Positions 41,241 to 49,801 are shown, numbered from the stretch's first letter. The stretch: DNA of 64,000 bases from Rhodothermales bacterium (GCA_039944855.1 JBDUXZ010000005.1:62001-126000); one strand, 5' to 3'. Notes: a model not told the origin generated them from the letters alone. Numbers and translations: made by a program.

Positions 41241-42005
41241 ATGCCGACGACGGACACCACGAGCAGCAGCATCACGGACCAACTCCGCGCGCTCATCCGC
41301 CTGCAGCACATCGACAGCCGGATCGACCAGGTCGAGAAGCTGCGCGGGGACTTGCCGGAAGAAATCCGGGACCTGGAGGACGAGAAGGCCGGCCTCCAGA
41401 CGCGGATCGAGAAGGCGAACGACGAGGAGAAGCAGGCCGAAGTGCAGCGCCGCAAGCTCCAGATGGACATCACCGAGAGCGAGGGCCTCATCAAGAAGTA
41501 TGAGGAGCAGCAGCTCAACGTGCGAAACAACCGCGAGTACGACGCGCTCACGAAAGAGATCGAAGCGCAGCGCCAGCGGATCAACCAAGCCCTCGCCGAC
41601 ATCGAGGCACACACCGAGCGCGACGCTTCGAATGTGACGATCGTCGAGCAGGCGAACGAGCGGCTCGCCGAACTCGAGGATCTGCTGAAGGAGAAGCGCG
41701 GCGAGCTCGACCAGGTGGTCGAGGAGACCGAGAAGGAGCAGGAGTCGTATGTGACACTCCGCGAAGAGGCGACCGAGGCCATCGAGCCGCGCTACCTCAA
41801 GGCCTACGAACGCCTGCGCAACCGCCTCCGCGACGGCCGCGCCGTGGTCCCGATCGAGCGCGGCGCCGCCGGCTCGTTCATGGTCCCGCCGCAGCGGCAG
41901 GTCGAGGTCCGGCAGCGCAACCGGATCGTGGTCTGCGAGCACACCGGCCGCGTGATCGTCGACGACGAGCTCTACAGCGAGACCGTCGAGTCGATGGACG
42001 TGTAG
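41241..42005 (+). CDS. Coiled-coil zf-RING_7-family protein lacking its zinc ligands
   Basis: A 254-residue protein. Residues about 15-185 are a long antiparallel coiled coil (RLQHIDSRIDQVEKLRGDLP, RNNREYDALTKEIEAQRQRI, the latter being the family signature). The C-terminal domain follows with RGAAGSFMVPPQRQVEVRQR and IVVCEHTGRVIVDDELY. In the family this domain has two CxxC knuckles (CxGCF and CxxCGRIL). Here the first pair is Ala and Ser and the second pair keeps only one Cys (VCEH), so a four-cysteine zinc site cannot form. The gene follows the Nif3-like gene. The promoter may be TACGTGTTTGG at about 41199-41209. Function is unknown, with a possible role in nucleic-acid binding. Confidence 0.85.
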   Translation: MPTTDTTSSSITDQLRALIRLQHIDSRIDQVEKLRGDLPEEIRDLEDEKAGLQTRIEKANDEEKQAEVQRRKLQMDITESEGLIKKYEEQQLNVRNNREYDALTKEIEAQRQRINQALADIEAHTERDASNVTIVEQANERLAELEDLLKEKRGELDQVVEETEKEQESYVTLREEATEAIEPRYLKAYERLRNRLRDGRAVVPIERGAAGSFMVPPQRQVEVRQRNRIVVCEHTGRVIVDDELYSETVESMDV

Positions 42006-42034
42006 CCACCGACGTGTAGGATTTCGGGAAATCG

Positions 42035-42076
42035 CGGGGCCGGGGGTCGTTCACTCGAACCCTCGGCCCCGTTTTT
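42035..42076 (+). terminator. Rho-independent terminator of the coiled-coil protein gene
   Basis: The stem CGGGGCCG (42035-42042) pairs with CGGCCCCG (42064-42071), extended inward by five more pairs, followed by TTTTT (42072-42076). It lies just before the RNase P RNA. Confidence 0.8.
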
Positions 42077-42090
42077 CGTACCCTCCGCTA

Positions 42091-42531
42091 GCGTGCCGGT
42101 CGGACCGCCGCCTCCGGAGCTTCGGCGCCGGGGGAGGAAAGTCCGAACACCGCAGGGTACCGTGCTTCCTAACAGGAAGGCGTCCCGCTCGGATCGTTTC
42201 GATCCGCCGGGGCGACAGCACGTGCAACAGAGAACAGACCAGCCGATGGGTCGGGTAACCGATCACAGGTGATGGGTGAAACGGTGGGGTAAGAGCCCAC
42301 CGGCGTCCCCGGCGACGGGGGCGGCCAGGCAAACCTCACGGGGTGCAAGGCTAAACAGCGCTCCCTCCGACGGCCGTCCGCGGCGGTCGGGGGACGGGTG
42401 ACCCGCCCGATAGCGCGGGTAGGCCGCTCGAGGCCGTCGGTGACGGCGGTCCCAGATAAATGGCGGTCGCCTCGACGCGGTGTACGGCCACCGCTCGGGT
42501 GCACAGAATTCGGCTTACAGACCGACACGCG
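42091..42531 (+). ncRNA. rnpB: RNase P RNA, bacterial class A
   Basis: About 441 nt. All universal elements are visible in order: GAGGAAAGTCCGAACACC (CR I, 42135-42152), the CR II/III region ACAGAGAACAGACC, GAAACGGTGGGGTAAGAGCC with GGTAA-like loop, AGATAAATGG (near 42452-42462) and the 3' CACAGAATTCGGCTTACAG (CR V). The ends pair as P1: GCGTGCCGGT at 42091 with ACCGACACGC ending at 42530. As the ribozyme it removes 5' leaders from pre-tRNAs. Reading direction is plus, toward secG, with a strong hairpin immediately after. Confidence 0.95.
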
Positions 42532-42542
42532 CCGTACATACA

Positions 42543-42579
42543 CGAAGCCCCGTCCCGATACGTTCGGGACGGGGCTTCG
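42543..42579. terminator. Strong bidirectional hairpin between rnpB and secG
   Basis: A perfect 16-bp stem: 42543-42558 (CGAAGCCCCGTCCCGA) pairs with 42564-42579, loop of 5 bases. It can stop rnpB transcription from the left and secG transcription from the right. There is no long T run on either side (CTATTTG on the right). Confidence 0.75.
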
Positions 42580-42603
42580 CTATTTGATCGGCGTCGGTTC
42601 CGG

Positions 42604-42981
42604 CTACTCCTGCTCGATGGGCGGGGCAGGCGCGGGCGTAGCGGGGGCCGGCGTTGCCGGTCCCTCGTTGATCGTGCCGGGGCCGGGCGGAAGCGGGTTC
42701 TCGATCGGCGCGTCGGCGCCGCTGTCTTGGATGATGCTACGCTGCGCTTCGGTCGGATCGGTGAAGAAGTTGGCGAGGATGCAGAGGACGATGAACGCCG
42801 TGCCGAGCGTCCACGTCGCTTTCTCCAGGAAGTCCGGGGCCTGCCGCGCGCCGAGGATCTGCGTCGTCTGGCCGCCCGAGGCGATGCCAGCGAGCCCGCC
42901 CCCCTTGCCGCTCTGAAGGAGGACCACGACCGCCATCATAAGGGCGATCAGCGTGATGACGATGATGAGGAAGATGTACAT
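42604..42981 (-). CDS. secG: Protein translocase subunit SecG
   Basis: A 125-residue SecG with two membrane spans. The first is MYIFLIIVITLIALMMAVVV followed by LLQSGKGGGLAGI, the invariant QxGKGGGL turn. The second is WTLGTAFIVLCILANFF, and a Pro/Ala-rich tail follows. It joins SecYE in the inner membrane. The start at 42981 is the family N-terminus. A very good promoter (TTG-N20-TAGTTTG) lies 52 to 81 bases upstream. Confidence 0.95.
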   Translation of the reverse strand: MYIFLIIVITLIALMMAVVVLLQSGKGGGLAGIASGGQTTQILGARQAPDFLEKATWTLGTAFIVLCILANFFTDPTEAQRSIIQDSGADAPIENPLPPGPGTINEGPATPAPATPAPAPPIEQE

Positions 42982-43032
42982 GGTGTCAGGATGCGGGCTT
43001 CGGGAACGGCCGGGTGGGTAGAAAGCAGCACG

Positions 43033-43062
43033 CAAACTACCTCTTTAGGGTTCGGGGCGCAA
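43033..43062 (-). promoter_or_regulatory. Predicted Bacteroidota-type promoter of secG
   Basis: Reverse strand TTG (43060-43062), a 20-base spacer and TAGTTTG (43033-43039): the -33/-7 pattern with ideal spacing, shared with the parA-like gene. Confidence 0.6.
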
Positions 43063-43101
43063 CGACCCCGCCCGACCTCCGGCCCAAGCCCGTGTGAAAT
43101 C

Positions 43102-43650
43102 TCATCCCTGTCGCTCGTCCACGACGGCCCCGGCCCGCAGGAGCGCGAGCGCGCTCTTGGCGTCGAGGATCTCGCCGCGCCGTGCCATCGCCACGGCCTC
43201 GGCGAGCGGGAGCCGGAAGGGCTCGACGAACTCGTCGTGCTCGGTCTCGGCCGAGGCTTCGGACAGGTCTTCGGCGAGGAAGAGGTAAATCACCTCGTCG
43301 CTGTAGCCGATGCAGGGATAGGTCTTTCCGAGCGGAGTGAGTGTCTCAGCGGTATAGCCCGCCTCCTCCTCCAACTCGCGGACCGCGACCTCGGCGGGGT
43401 CCTCGCCCTGCTTGTCGATCTTACCGGCGGGCACTTCGATGAACTCGCGGCCCGGCGCGTATCGGAACTGCCGCAGCAGGATCGTCGTGCCGTCGGCGAA
43501 GAGCGGGACGACGGCCGAAGCGCCGGGGTGCTGCACCCACTCGCGCACGGACTCCTCGCCGTCGGGCAGCGTGACGGTGTCGCGGTACGCCTTCAGCAAC
43601 ACGCCGTCGACGAGCAGTTCGCGGTCTTTCATCGTTTCAGTCAGGTCCAT
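43102..43650 (-). CDS. NUDIX hydrolase, ADP-ribose pyrophosphatase-like
   Basis: A 182-residue NUDIX protein with the box GKIDKQGEDPAEVAVRELEE (then EAGY), which has one extra residue before the first Glu compared with the standard GX5EX7REUXEEXGU. Other ADP-ribose pyrophosphatase features are VVPLFADGTTILLRQFRYAPG, FIEVPAGKID and YSDEVIYLFLAEDL. It should split ADP-ribose or related nucleotide sugars. Two Met (43650 and 43632) are possible starts. Neighbours are secG (upstream in coordinates) and rsmE, all on the minus strand. Confidence 0.92.
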   Translation of the reverse strand: MDLTETMKDRELLVDGVLLKAYRDTVTLPDGEESVREWVQHPGASAVVPLFADGTTILLRQFRYAPGREFIEVPAGKIDKQGEDPAEVAVRELEEEAGYTAETLTPLGKTYPCIGYSDEVIYLFLAEDLSEASAETEHDEFVEPFRLPLAEAVAMARRGEILDAKSALALLRAGAVVDERQG

Positions 43651-43738
43651 CGGGGGAGGTTTGGGGTTGGAGGTAGGGAGTTGGAGGTGTCAAGCGAACT
43701 CAAGCAGCACCGCTAAAATGAGGCTCACGCATCACGTT

Positions 43739-44461
43739 TCACGCATCACGGCGAAGCATCACGGCGGCGGCAGCGACAATCGCGGCGGTTTCGGCGCGGA
43801 GGCGGCGGCGTCCGAGCGAGACGACGGTCCACCCCGCCGCCTGCGCCGCTTCGACTTCGGCCTCGCTGAACCCGCCTTCGGGACCGACGAGCACGGTGAC
43901 CGCGTCCCCGATGCCGAGCCGGTCGAGCACACGCGGGAGGAGCGCGTCGGGATCAGCGGCTTCGTGACAGAGAAGGCGCAGCCCTTCGGTCCGGTCGGCG
44001 AGCAGATCATCGAGCGTCTGCGGCTCGGTGAGGGCGGGGAGCCGGCTCCGGCCGCTCTGCTTCATCGCGGCGATGAGGATGTTCTCGGTTCGCGTCGCCT
44101 TGAGACTCATCCGCTCCGTCCGCTCCGTCACAAGCGGCACGATCTCGGCCACGCCCAGTTCGACGGCTTTCTCAGCGAAGGTCTCGAACCGGCTCGCGTT
44201 TTTGAGCGTCCCGAGCGCGACCGTCAGCCGGTACGGCGGCTCGCCGACCTCACGCTCGGTCGATACAATCTCGCCCGCCGCGCCGCGCTTATCGGTCTCG
44301 GTGAGTCGGACGCGGTGCCTCCCTCCCACCCCGTCCACGACCACGATCTCGTCGCCCGGCCCGTGCCGGAGCACGCGGACGGCGTGCCGCGCCTCGTCGT
44401 CGGGCAGCACGACGCGGCCGTTCGTGATGTGGGAAGGCGGGGCGTAAAACGTGGTCGTCAC
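43739..44461 (-). CDS. rsmE: 16S rRNA m3U1498 methyltransferase RsmE
   Basis: A 240-residue SPOUT methyltransferase: TTTFYAPPSHITNGRVVLPD with HAVRVLRHGPGDEIVVVDG (PUA-like N-terminal domain), ALGTLKNASRFETFAEKAVELGV, IAAMKQSGRSRLP, and the knotted SAM site VTVLVGPEGGFSEAEVEAAQ with SLGRRRLRAETAAIVAAAAV. It methylates U1498 of 16S rRNA. The start is taken as GTG at 44461. The further upstream ATG at 44500 would lie inside an intergenic repeat, so the extra 13 residues are unlikely to be real. Confidence 0.94.
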   Translation of the reverse strand: MTTTFYAPPSHITNGRVVLPDDEARHAVRVLRHGPGDEIVVVDGVGGRHRVRLTETDKRGAAGEIVSTEREVGEPPYRLTVALGTLKNASRFETFAEKAVELGVAEIVPLVTERTERMSLKATRTENILIAAMKQSGRSRLPALTEPQTLDDLLADRTEGLRLLCHEAADPDALLPRVLDRLGIGDAVTVLVGPEGGFSEAEVEAAQAAGWTVVSLGRRRLRAETAAIVAAAAVMLRRDA

Positions 44462-44478
44462 TAAGCCGGTCTTTTCCG

Positions 44479-44559
44479 TGTCATCCTGAGCGCAGCGCAA
44501 GATCTGTACGGGCGCATCGCCGGAGATCCTTCGACTCGCTCCGCTCGCTCAGGATGACA
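44479..44559. repeat. Inverted-repeat intergenic element (TGTCATCCTGAGCG type)
   Basis: TGTCATCCTGAGCG (44479-44492) is the exact complement of CGCTCAGGATGACA (44546-44559). The middle holds GGAGATCCTTCG. Elements with these ends occur, to my recollection, as dispersed repeats in several phyla. It lies between rsmE and the Omp85 gene; a half-copy is at 15062-15124. Confidence 0.75.
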
Positions 44560-44586
44560 AGGTGAGAGATGAAGTAGCCGCGGAAG

Positions 44587-46323
44587 CTACAATCCGACGG
44601 AGAGGCCGACGTGGATTTTGCCGCGCGTCGGGCCGTCGTCGGGATTGAGAGCGTAGCTGACGGCGACGAGCCCGAGCGGGGTGCGGTACTGGATGCCGAG
44701 CCCGTACCCCGGCCGCACAGAGCGGTCCGATGCGACGCCGGGCGTCGCGGGCCGCTCGACGTAGCCGATGTCGGTGAAGAGAAACGCATACGAGGTCCGG
44801 TCGATCTGATAGCGGTACTCGACGACCGCGCGGCCGACGATGTTGCCCCGGAACCGTTCCTCGTCGTAGCCGCGCAGCGAAGTCGCCCCGCCGAAGCGGA
44901 AAAGATCGCTCTCGTCATACACGTCGCCGAGCAGGATCGCGGCATCGCCGCCGATGACGAGCACCTGCCGCCGCAGCGTCGGGAGGAACAGGCGGCCTTC
45001 GGCGAGGAGCCGCTGCTGGCTGATGTTGACGGGCGCGGCGACGGCAGCCGTGTCCTGGGCGAGGTCGCGGCGCTTGACGCCCTGCTCCAGTGTCGTCTGC
45101 ACGAACAGCCCGCGTCGGGGGTTGAGCCGCTCGTCGACCCGGCGGTAGCGGACGCCGACGCCCGCGAACCACGCATCGGCCTCGGGAATCCGTTGCCGAC
45201 CCTCGACGAGGACGATGCCCGCGATCCCGGCCTGCACGTATTCCCGGCTCGCCGTGACAAGCGCTTCGAGTCCCGGCGCGAAGCGGTAGCCCGCCTCCAG
45301 CCCGTAGCGCTGCTGCTGGTACGTCGAGTCCTGCTGGTAGCCCGAGAACTGCGCTTCGAGCCGGAGCGGCAGGCCGAGCACGAACGGGTCGGCGAGCGCC
45401 ACGTCGAGCGACGATACGAGGCCGGGGTTGCGGACGAGCGCGAGCGCGAGCGCCCGCCCGTGCCCGAACAGGTTGCGCAGCACGAGCGACCCGTTGCCCA
45501 CGACGGAGCCGCTGTCGCCCGGCCCGCTCGGCGGGAGGTAGCCGAAGACGAGGTCGAACGTGCCCGGCGCGGCCTCGCGGGCGGGGACGCGGACGACCGC
45601 CGTGCCGTCGTCGCGGAGCGCGAGCTCCGGCTGCCCGACTTCATCGAACAGTCCCGTCTCTTCGAGATCCTGCCGGATCCGCTCGGGCGCGAACGTGGCG
45701 AGCGGCGCGCCCGGCCGAAGCCCGACGGTACGCGAGGCAAAGCCCGGCGCCGTCCGCCCGCCCGGCACGAGTTCGAGCCCGCCGAACGCGAGCGTCTCGC
45801 CCTCCGCCACCCGAATCGTGAGGTGCAGACGCGGCGCGCCGTCCCGTTCGTCGAGCGTCACGTCCGCGAGCGTCGCCTCAGCGAGTGGGTAGCCTGCGCG
45901 CTCGTAGTCGGCGACGAGGGCGTCGAGGTCGCGGCCGAGCGCGTCGGGGTCGAGGGGGCGTCCGGGCCGCGTCGTCATCCGGTCCCGCACGCGCTCGGCA
46001 TCGAACACCGTCACCCCGTCGATCTCCACCGACCCGATTTCGACCTCCGGGCCTCGGCGGACGAACAGCGTCGCCGCCCGTTCACCGACGCGGGCCGAGT
46101 CGACGGTGGCGAAGTAGTAGCCCTCGCGCTGAAATTCGTGCAGCACCTCCGTCGCGGCCGTATCGAGGCTGTCTGCCGGCAGCGCGCGGCCGAGCGGCCA
46201 CGCGGCGTCACGCCCGTCGATGACGAGGTGCCAACGTGTCGCCGTCGAGTCCGCCGGTTGCGCGGCGGCGGACGCGGCCAACAGCAGGCCGAGGGTAGCC
46301 AGAATGGGATGGAAGCAAATCAT
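44587..46323 (-). CDS. BamA/TamA-family outer membrane protein
   Basis: A 578-residue exported protein. A signal peptide (HPILATLGLLLAASAAAQ) is followed by POTRA-like periplasmic repeats (for example IGSVEIDGVTVFDAERVRDR and TRPGRPLDPDALGRDLDALV) and a 16-strand-type barrel domain over the last 300 residues. The Omp85 signature is FRFGGATSLRGYDEERFRGN, and the terminal strand ends HVGLSVGL. It is shorter than true BamA (about 800 residues) and closer to TamA or patatin-associated barrels. It probably inserts or exports outer-membrane proteins. It diverges from the SIMPL gene. Confidence 0.85.
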   Translation of the reverse strand: MICFHPILATLGLLLAASAAAQPADSTATRWHLVIDGRDAAWPLGRALPADSLDTAATEVLHEFQREGYYFATVDSARVGERAATLFVRRGPEVEIGSVEIDGVTVFDAERVRDRMTTRPGRPLDPDALGRDLDALVADYERAGYPLAEATLADVTLDERDGAPRLHLTIRVAEGETLAFGGLELVPGGRTAPGFASRTVGLRPGAPLATFAPERIRQDLEETGLFDEVGQPELALRDDGTAVVRVPAREAAPGTFDLVFGYLPPSGPGDSGSVVGNGSLVLRNLFGHGRALALALVRNPGLVSSLDVALADPFVLGLPLRLEAQFSGYQQDSTYQQQRYGLEAGYRFAPGLEALVTASREYVQAGIAGIVLVEGRQRIPEADAWFAGVGVRYRRVDERLNPRRGLFVQTTLEQGVKRRDLAQDTAAVAAPVNISQQRLLAEGRLFLPTLRRQVLVIGGDAAILLGDVYDESDLFRFGGATSLRGYDEERFRGNIVGRAVVEYRYQIDRTSYAFLFTDIGYVERPATPGVASDRSVRPGYGLGIQYRTPLGLVAVSYALNPDDGPTRGKIHVGLSVGL

Positions 46324-46333
46324 GCGCGCAGCC

Positions 46334-46341
46334 TACCTTTG
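46334..46341 (+). promoter_or_regulatory. Predicted -7 element of the SIMPL gene
   Basis: TACCTTTG, an exact TAnnTTTG match, 39 bases before the ATG at 46381. It also sits in the divergent space with the Omp85 gene. Confidence 0.55.
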
Positions 46342-46380
46342 AGCCCGTTCCGTGTTCTCCATCTCCGAGTCCTGTTCTTC

Positions 46381-47103
46381 ATGCGCTGCTCCCTCCTGCT
46401 CGTATTTGCGTTCGTTCTGCTCTCCAGTCCAGCGACGGCGCAGGACGCCACCCGAACGATCAGCGTCTACGGTGCCGGTTACGTTGAGGGTGACGCCGAC
46501 CGAGCCACGGTGACGATCGCGCTCGAAGGCTCGGGCTCGTCGCTGCGCGAGGCCGTCGCCGACGCGCAGGGGAAGGTAGTGGAGATCACCGAGCCCTTGC
46601 GGCGCGTCGGGCTGCCCGAGACGGCGTTCACCACCTCGCGCTTCACCGGGTACGGCGGAGGCCGGCCGTTCCTCTTCGCTAAACGCGAATACAAGACGAG
46701 CATTGCGCTCACCGTCACCGTCGACAATCTCGACCTGCTCGAAGCCGTCGTGCTCGTGCTCAGCGAAAGCCCGGTGGAGCGCATCGCCGACCTGAGCTTC
46801 GCCCTCCGCGATCTCGACGCGCTCCGCCGCTCGTCCCGCGAACAGGCCCTCTCGGATGCCGAGACGAAGGCGGCGGCGATGGCCGCGCAGCTCGGCCTCG
46901 CACTCGGCCCCGTGCTCGGCGTCGAGGAGCAGCCGACGATTCGTCAGAACCCGAATGCGAACTACTACGTCGATGGGGTGCGCATCACCGAGGAGGTCTT
47001 TATGACGCGCGAGCGTCCTGTCGTCCCCGAGGTGCAGATCTTCGCGCAGCGCTTCGCCGTGCAGGCGGGCGTGCGAGTGACCTACGCGCTCGCCGGGGAG
47101 TGA
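46381..47103 (+). CDS. SIMPL-domain (DUF541) exported protein
   Basis: A 240-residue exported protein: signal peptide LLLVFAFVLLSSPATAQ, then the SIMPL domain (TISVYGAGYVEGDADRATVT, GLPETAFTTSRFTGYGG, YKTSIALTVTVDNLDLLEAV, SSREQALSDAETKAAAMAAQ, TYALAGE end). Family members (e.g. YggE) are linked to oxidative stress defence and form oligomeric barrels or rings in the periplasm; the mechanism is unsettled. Translation ends 58 bases before the next small gene. Confidence 0.9.
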   Translation: MRCSLLLVFAFVLLSSPATAQDATRTISVYGAGYVEGDADRATVTIALEGSGSSLREAVADAQGKVVEITEPLRRVGLPETAFTTSRFTGYGGGRPFLFAKREYKTSIALTVTVDNLDLLEAVVLVLSESPVERIADLSFALRDLDALRRSSREQALSDAETKAAAMAAQLGLALGPVLGVEEQPTIRQNPNANYYVDGVRITEEVFMTRERPVVPEVQIFAQRFAVQAGVRVTYALAGE

Positions 47104-47161
47104 CCCGCACGGGATCGCCCGGCGACTTCGGCCGTACCTTCCGCCGTCCAATCCACCACCC

Positions 47162-47497
47162 GTGCCCGTGCGTTTCATCGTTCCCCTCTTCGCCCTCCTG
47201 CTCGTGCTGAGCGCCGCTGCCGCTCCCCCGCCGCCGTCTTCGGGCGAACCCGCTTCGGCCGACACGCTCCGCCTCACGGTTCGCTCCGGCGACCCGCTCG
47301 TGGCGGCGCTGCCGGGCGAGTCGGCGTGGACGTTCCGCTCCCTCCGCGCGCCGGCGCTGAGCTGGCTCGTCGGCCGCTCGTTCTATTGGAAGACGCTGCC
47401 CGGCGAGCGCGGGCGCGAGTTCGTCCTCATCGAGCGACGCTACCAGAGCGTGCCGCAGGACACCCTCGTGCTCGTGATCGACGTCGGCACGCCATGA
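47162..47497 (+). CDS. Small exported protein of unknown function
   Basis: A 111-residue protein starting with GTG at 47162. The signal peptide FIVPLFALLLVLSAAAA is followed by a beta-rich domain (DTLRLTVRSGDPLVAALPGE, AWTFRSLRAPALSWLVGRSF, REFVLIERRYQSVPQDTLVL). No family is recognised. Its TGA overlaps the ATG of mutY (ATGA), so the two are translationally coupled. Coupling a periplasmic protein to a DNA glycosylase has no obvious functional logic. A TACCTTCC box lies about 25 bases upstream. Confidence 0.7.
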   Translation: MPVRFIVPLFALLLVLSAAAAPPPPSSGEPASADTLRLTVRSGDPLVAALPGESAWTFRSLRAPALSWLVGRSFYWKTLPGERGREFVLIERRYQSVPQDTLVLVIDVGTP

Positions 47498-48615
47498 GCG
47501 ACGGCTACCGCGACCGGGTCGAGGTCGGGCACCGGGCGGCGTTTCACGGAGCGCTCGCGAACTGGTTCGAGCGCGTGCGCCGGCCGATGCCGTGGCGCGA
47601 GACGCGCGATCCCTACCGGATCTGGATTTCGGAGATCATGCTCCAGCAGACGCGCGTGGAGCAGGCGTGGCCGTACTACGAGCGGTTCACCGAGGCCTTC
47701 CCCACCGTCGATGCCCTCGCTGCCGCGGACCTCGACGACGTGCTGCGGCTGTGGGAAGGGCTCGGGTATTACAGCCGGGCACGGAACCTCCACCGCGCCG
47801 CCCGCCTCATCGTGGACGAGTTTGACGGCGTCGTGCCGGATAAGGAAGCGGATATTCGGCGACTCCCCGGCGTCGGGCCGTACACCGCCGCCGCCGTCCT
47901 CTCGATCGCCTACGGCCGCCCGCTCGCCGTGCTCGACGGGAACGTGATGCGCGTGCTCACCCGCGTCTTTGCCATTGCTGACGACGTAACCTCCAGCCGC
48001 ACCCGCCGCCACCTCCAAGCCCTCGCCGACGATCTCCTCGACCCAGCGCAGCCCGCCCGTTTCAACGAGGCGATGATGGAGCTCGGCGCGACGGTTTGCA
48101 CCCCAGCGAACCCTACCTGCCCATCGTGCCCGCTGCGCGACGTGTGCGCCGCCTTCGCCGAGGGCGAACCGGAGCACTACCCGGTAGCGAAAAAGAAGAA
48201 GCCGGTCCCCCACTACGACATCGCCGTCGGCCTCGTCTTCGACGCGGACGGCCGCCTGCTCGTCGCGAAGCGACCGGAAGACGCCATGCTCGGCGGGCTA
48301 TGGGAGTTTCCCGGCGGGAAGGTCGAGCCCGGCGAGTCGATGCCGGAGGCGTGCCGGCGTGAACTGCGTGAGGAGCTGGGCGTCGAGGTCGAGGTCGGCG
48401 AACCGGTGGCGCGGGTCGATCACGCGTATTCCCACTTCAAGATCACGCTCCACGCCTTCCGCTGCCGGATCACATCGGGCGAGCCCGTGCACCACGCGGC
48501 GCAACCCCTGCGGTGGGTCGCCGTCGAAGACCTCGGCGACTTCGCGTTCCCCCGCGCGAACCGGCGCGTGATCGAGCGGTTAATCGAACACGCACACAAC
48601 CCGACGCTATTTTAG
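47494..48615 (+). CDS. mutY: A/G-specific adenine DNA glycosylase MutY
   Basis: A 373-residue MutY. The catalytic domain has MPWRETRDPYRIWISEIMLQ with Glu47, the helix-hairpin-helix LPGVGPYTAAAVLSIAYGRP and the catalytic Asp in VLDGNVMRVL. The [4Fe-4S] cluster is bound by Cys202, Cys209, Cys212 and Cys218 (CTPANPTCPSCPLRDVC). The C-terminal NUDIX-like domain (LWEFPGGKVEPGESMPEACR, then RELREELGVEV) recognises 8-oxoG. It removes A mispaired with 8-oxoG. Confidence 0.97.
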   Translation: MSDGYRDRVEVGHRAAFHGALANWFERVRRPMPWRETRDPYRIWISEIMLQQTRVEQAWPYYERFTEAFPTVDALAAADLDDVLRLWEGLGYYSRARNLHRAARLIVDEFDGVVPDKEADIRRLPGVGPYTAAAVLSIAYGRPLAVLDGNVMRVLTRVFAIADDVTSSRTRRHLQALADDLLDPAQPARFNEAMMELGATVCTPANPTCPSCPLRDVCAAFAEGEPEHYPVAKKKKPVPHYDIAVGLVFDADGRLLVAKRPEDAMLGGLWEFPGGKVEPGESMPEACRRELREELGVEVEVGEPVARVDHAYSHFKITLHAFRCRITSGEPVHHAAQPLRWVAVEDLGDFAFPRANRRVIERLIEHAHNPTLF

Positions 48616-48719
48616 GTTTGGAGTCGTGGGGTCAAAGTCTGGGCGAAGTGTGGGACGCCCCCTCCCCGTCCTCGGACCTCTAACCCCGGACCTCTCACCG
48701 CGAGTACAACGAGCCTCCT

Positions 48720-49292
48720 ATGGACTTCGGCGATCTCATCATCCTTCTCATCCTGCTCGCGCCGCTGCTGAAGCGGTTGTTCGGGAAGGAGCAGAAGCCC
48801 CCGGCCCGTCCGCAAGGCACACTCCTGGACGAGCACCCGGCCCTCGTATCGCGGCCCGAGCAGGACCCGCTCGCCGAGGCCCTTCGGCAGATCCGCGAGG
48901 CGCTGAACGAGCCTGAGGCGACATCAAGCACGGCGAGTCCCCCGCCGAAGCCGCTCCCCGCCCGCCCGAAGCCGCTCGCCCCGAAGCCGAAGCGGGAGCC
49001 GGAGTTCCGCGCCCTCGGGTCGTTCGATCACGACGAGCACGGATTCGGAAAGAGCAACCCCATCTCCGAAGAGCTCTTCGAGCGTGGCCGCACACCGGCC
49101 CCGGCAACGAAACGCATCAAGCAGAAAGCGCTCGGTAAAGTCGACCTCAGCACACCGATCGAAGTGACGAAGGGCGGCTCCGCGAGCGGCGCGAGCTTCG
49201 CCCGGATGCTCACCGACGACGCGCGGCTGCGGGAGGCGTTCGTGATGAAAGAAATCCTCGACCCGCCCCGCAGCATGCACCGGGGACGCTAA
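48720..49292 (+). CDS. Conserved protein of unknown function with one N-terminal membrane segment
   Basis: A 190-residue protein: an N-terminal membrane anchor (DLIILLILLAPLLKRLFGK), a Pro/Lys-rich linker to about residue 100, and a conserved C-terminal stretch (LREAFVMKEILDPPRSMH) that ends many Bacteroidota proteins of this kind. The middle keeps FGKSNPISEELFERG. No catalytic motif is seen. It follows mutY by about 100 bases in the same direction. Confidence 0.6.
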   Translation: MDFGDLIILLILLAPLLKRLFGKEQKPPARPQGTLLDEHPALVSRPEQDPLAEALRQIREALNEPEATSSTASPPPKPLPARPKPLAPKPKREPEFRALGSFDHDEHGFGKSNPISEELFERGRTPAPATKRIKQKALGKVDLSTPIEVTKGGSASGASFARMLTDDARLREAFVMKEILDPPRSMHRGR

Positions 49293-49309
49293 CCGCTGAC
49301 CTCCGACGG

Positions 49310-49801
49310 TCAGTAGCCGGGTTCGGAGATCGTCGCATCGGGGCCGCCCTTTTTGAAGATGGCCGCCCCAATCGCACCGCCGATCGCGCCGAAAATGGCG
49401 AAGATCACTGCTCCGATCAGCGTGTTGGTGATCAACGTCGTCGCGGTGCGAGCATCTTCCTGCTGCGCCTCGATCTCGCGGAGTTGCTCCTCCGTCATCA
49501 TCCCGCTAAAGAAATCCATCATCAGGTCTTCGACCGCTCCGCCTTCTAGACCCAGCCCAAGAAGCAGCAAGGTGAGCAGCGTCGATAGTACTGCTCCGAG
49601 GGCGCCGGCAGCGGCTCCAATTCCGGCCCCGGTTCCCCCCGTGATCGTGAGCGTATGAGTGTCCGTGTAGTGCCACACTGCCACGACGGCCCCGATGATG
49701 ACACCGAGACAGCAGAGCATGTTGAGGAGACCGAGATAGGACGTAGAGAGAACCCCTACGGTGAGCGCACCGATCATGATGGAGGTCCACTTGCTGCTCA
49801 T
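49310..49801 (-). CDS. Gly-rich membrane protein of unknown function
   Basis: A 163-residue protein with four predicted membrane segments. These include LLNMLCCLGVIIGAVVAVWH, two Gly-zipper-like stretches (GGTGAGIGAAAGALGAVLST and VIFAIFGAIGGAIGAAIF) and a soluble, Glu/Gln-rich loop (MMTEEQLREIEAQQEDARTA). No family is recognised; resembles DUF4199-type small membrane proteins only loosely. Confidence 0.5.
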   Translation of the reverse strand: MSSKWTSIMIGALTVGVLSTSYLGLLNMLCCLGVIIGAVVAVWHYTDTHTLTITGGTGAGIGAAAGALGAVLSTLLTLLLLGLGLEGGAVEDLMMDFFSGMMTEEQLREIEAQQEDARTATTLITNTLIGAVIFAIFGAIGGAIGAAIFKKGGPDATISEPGY

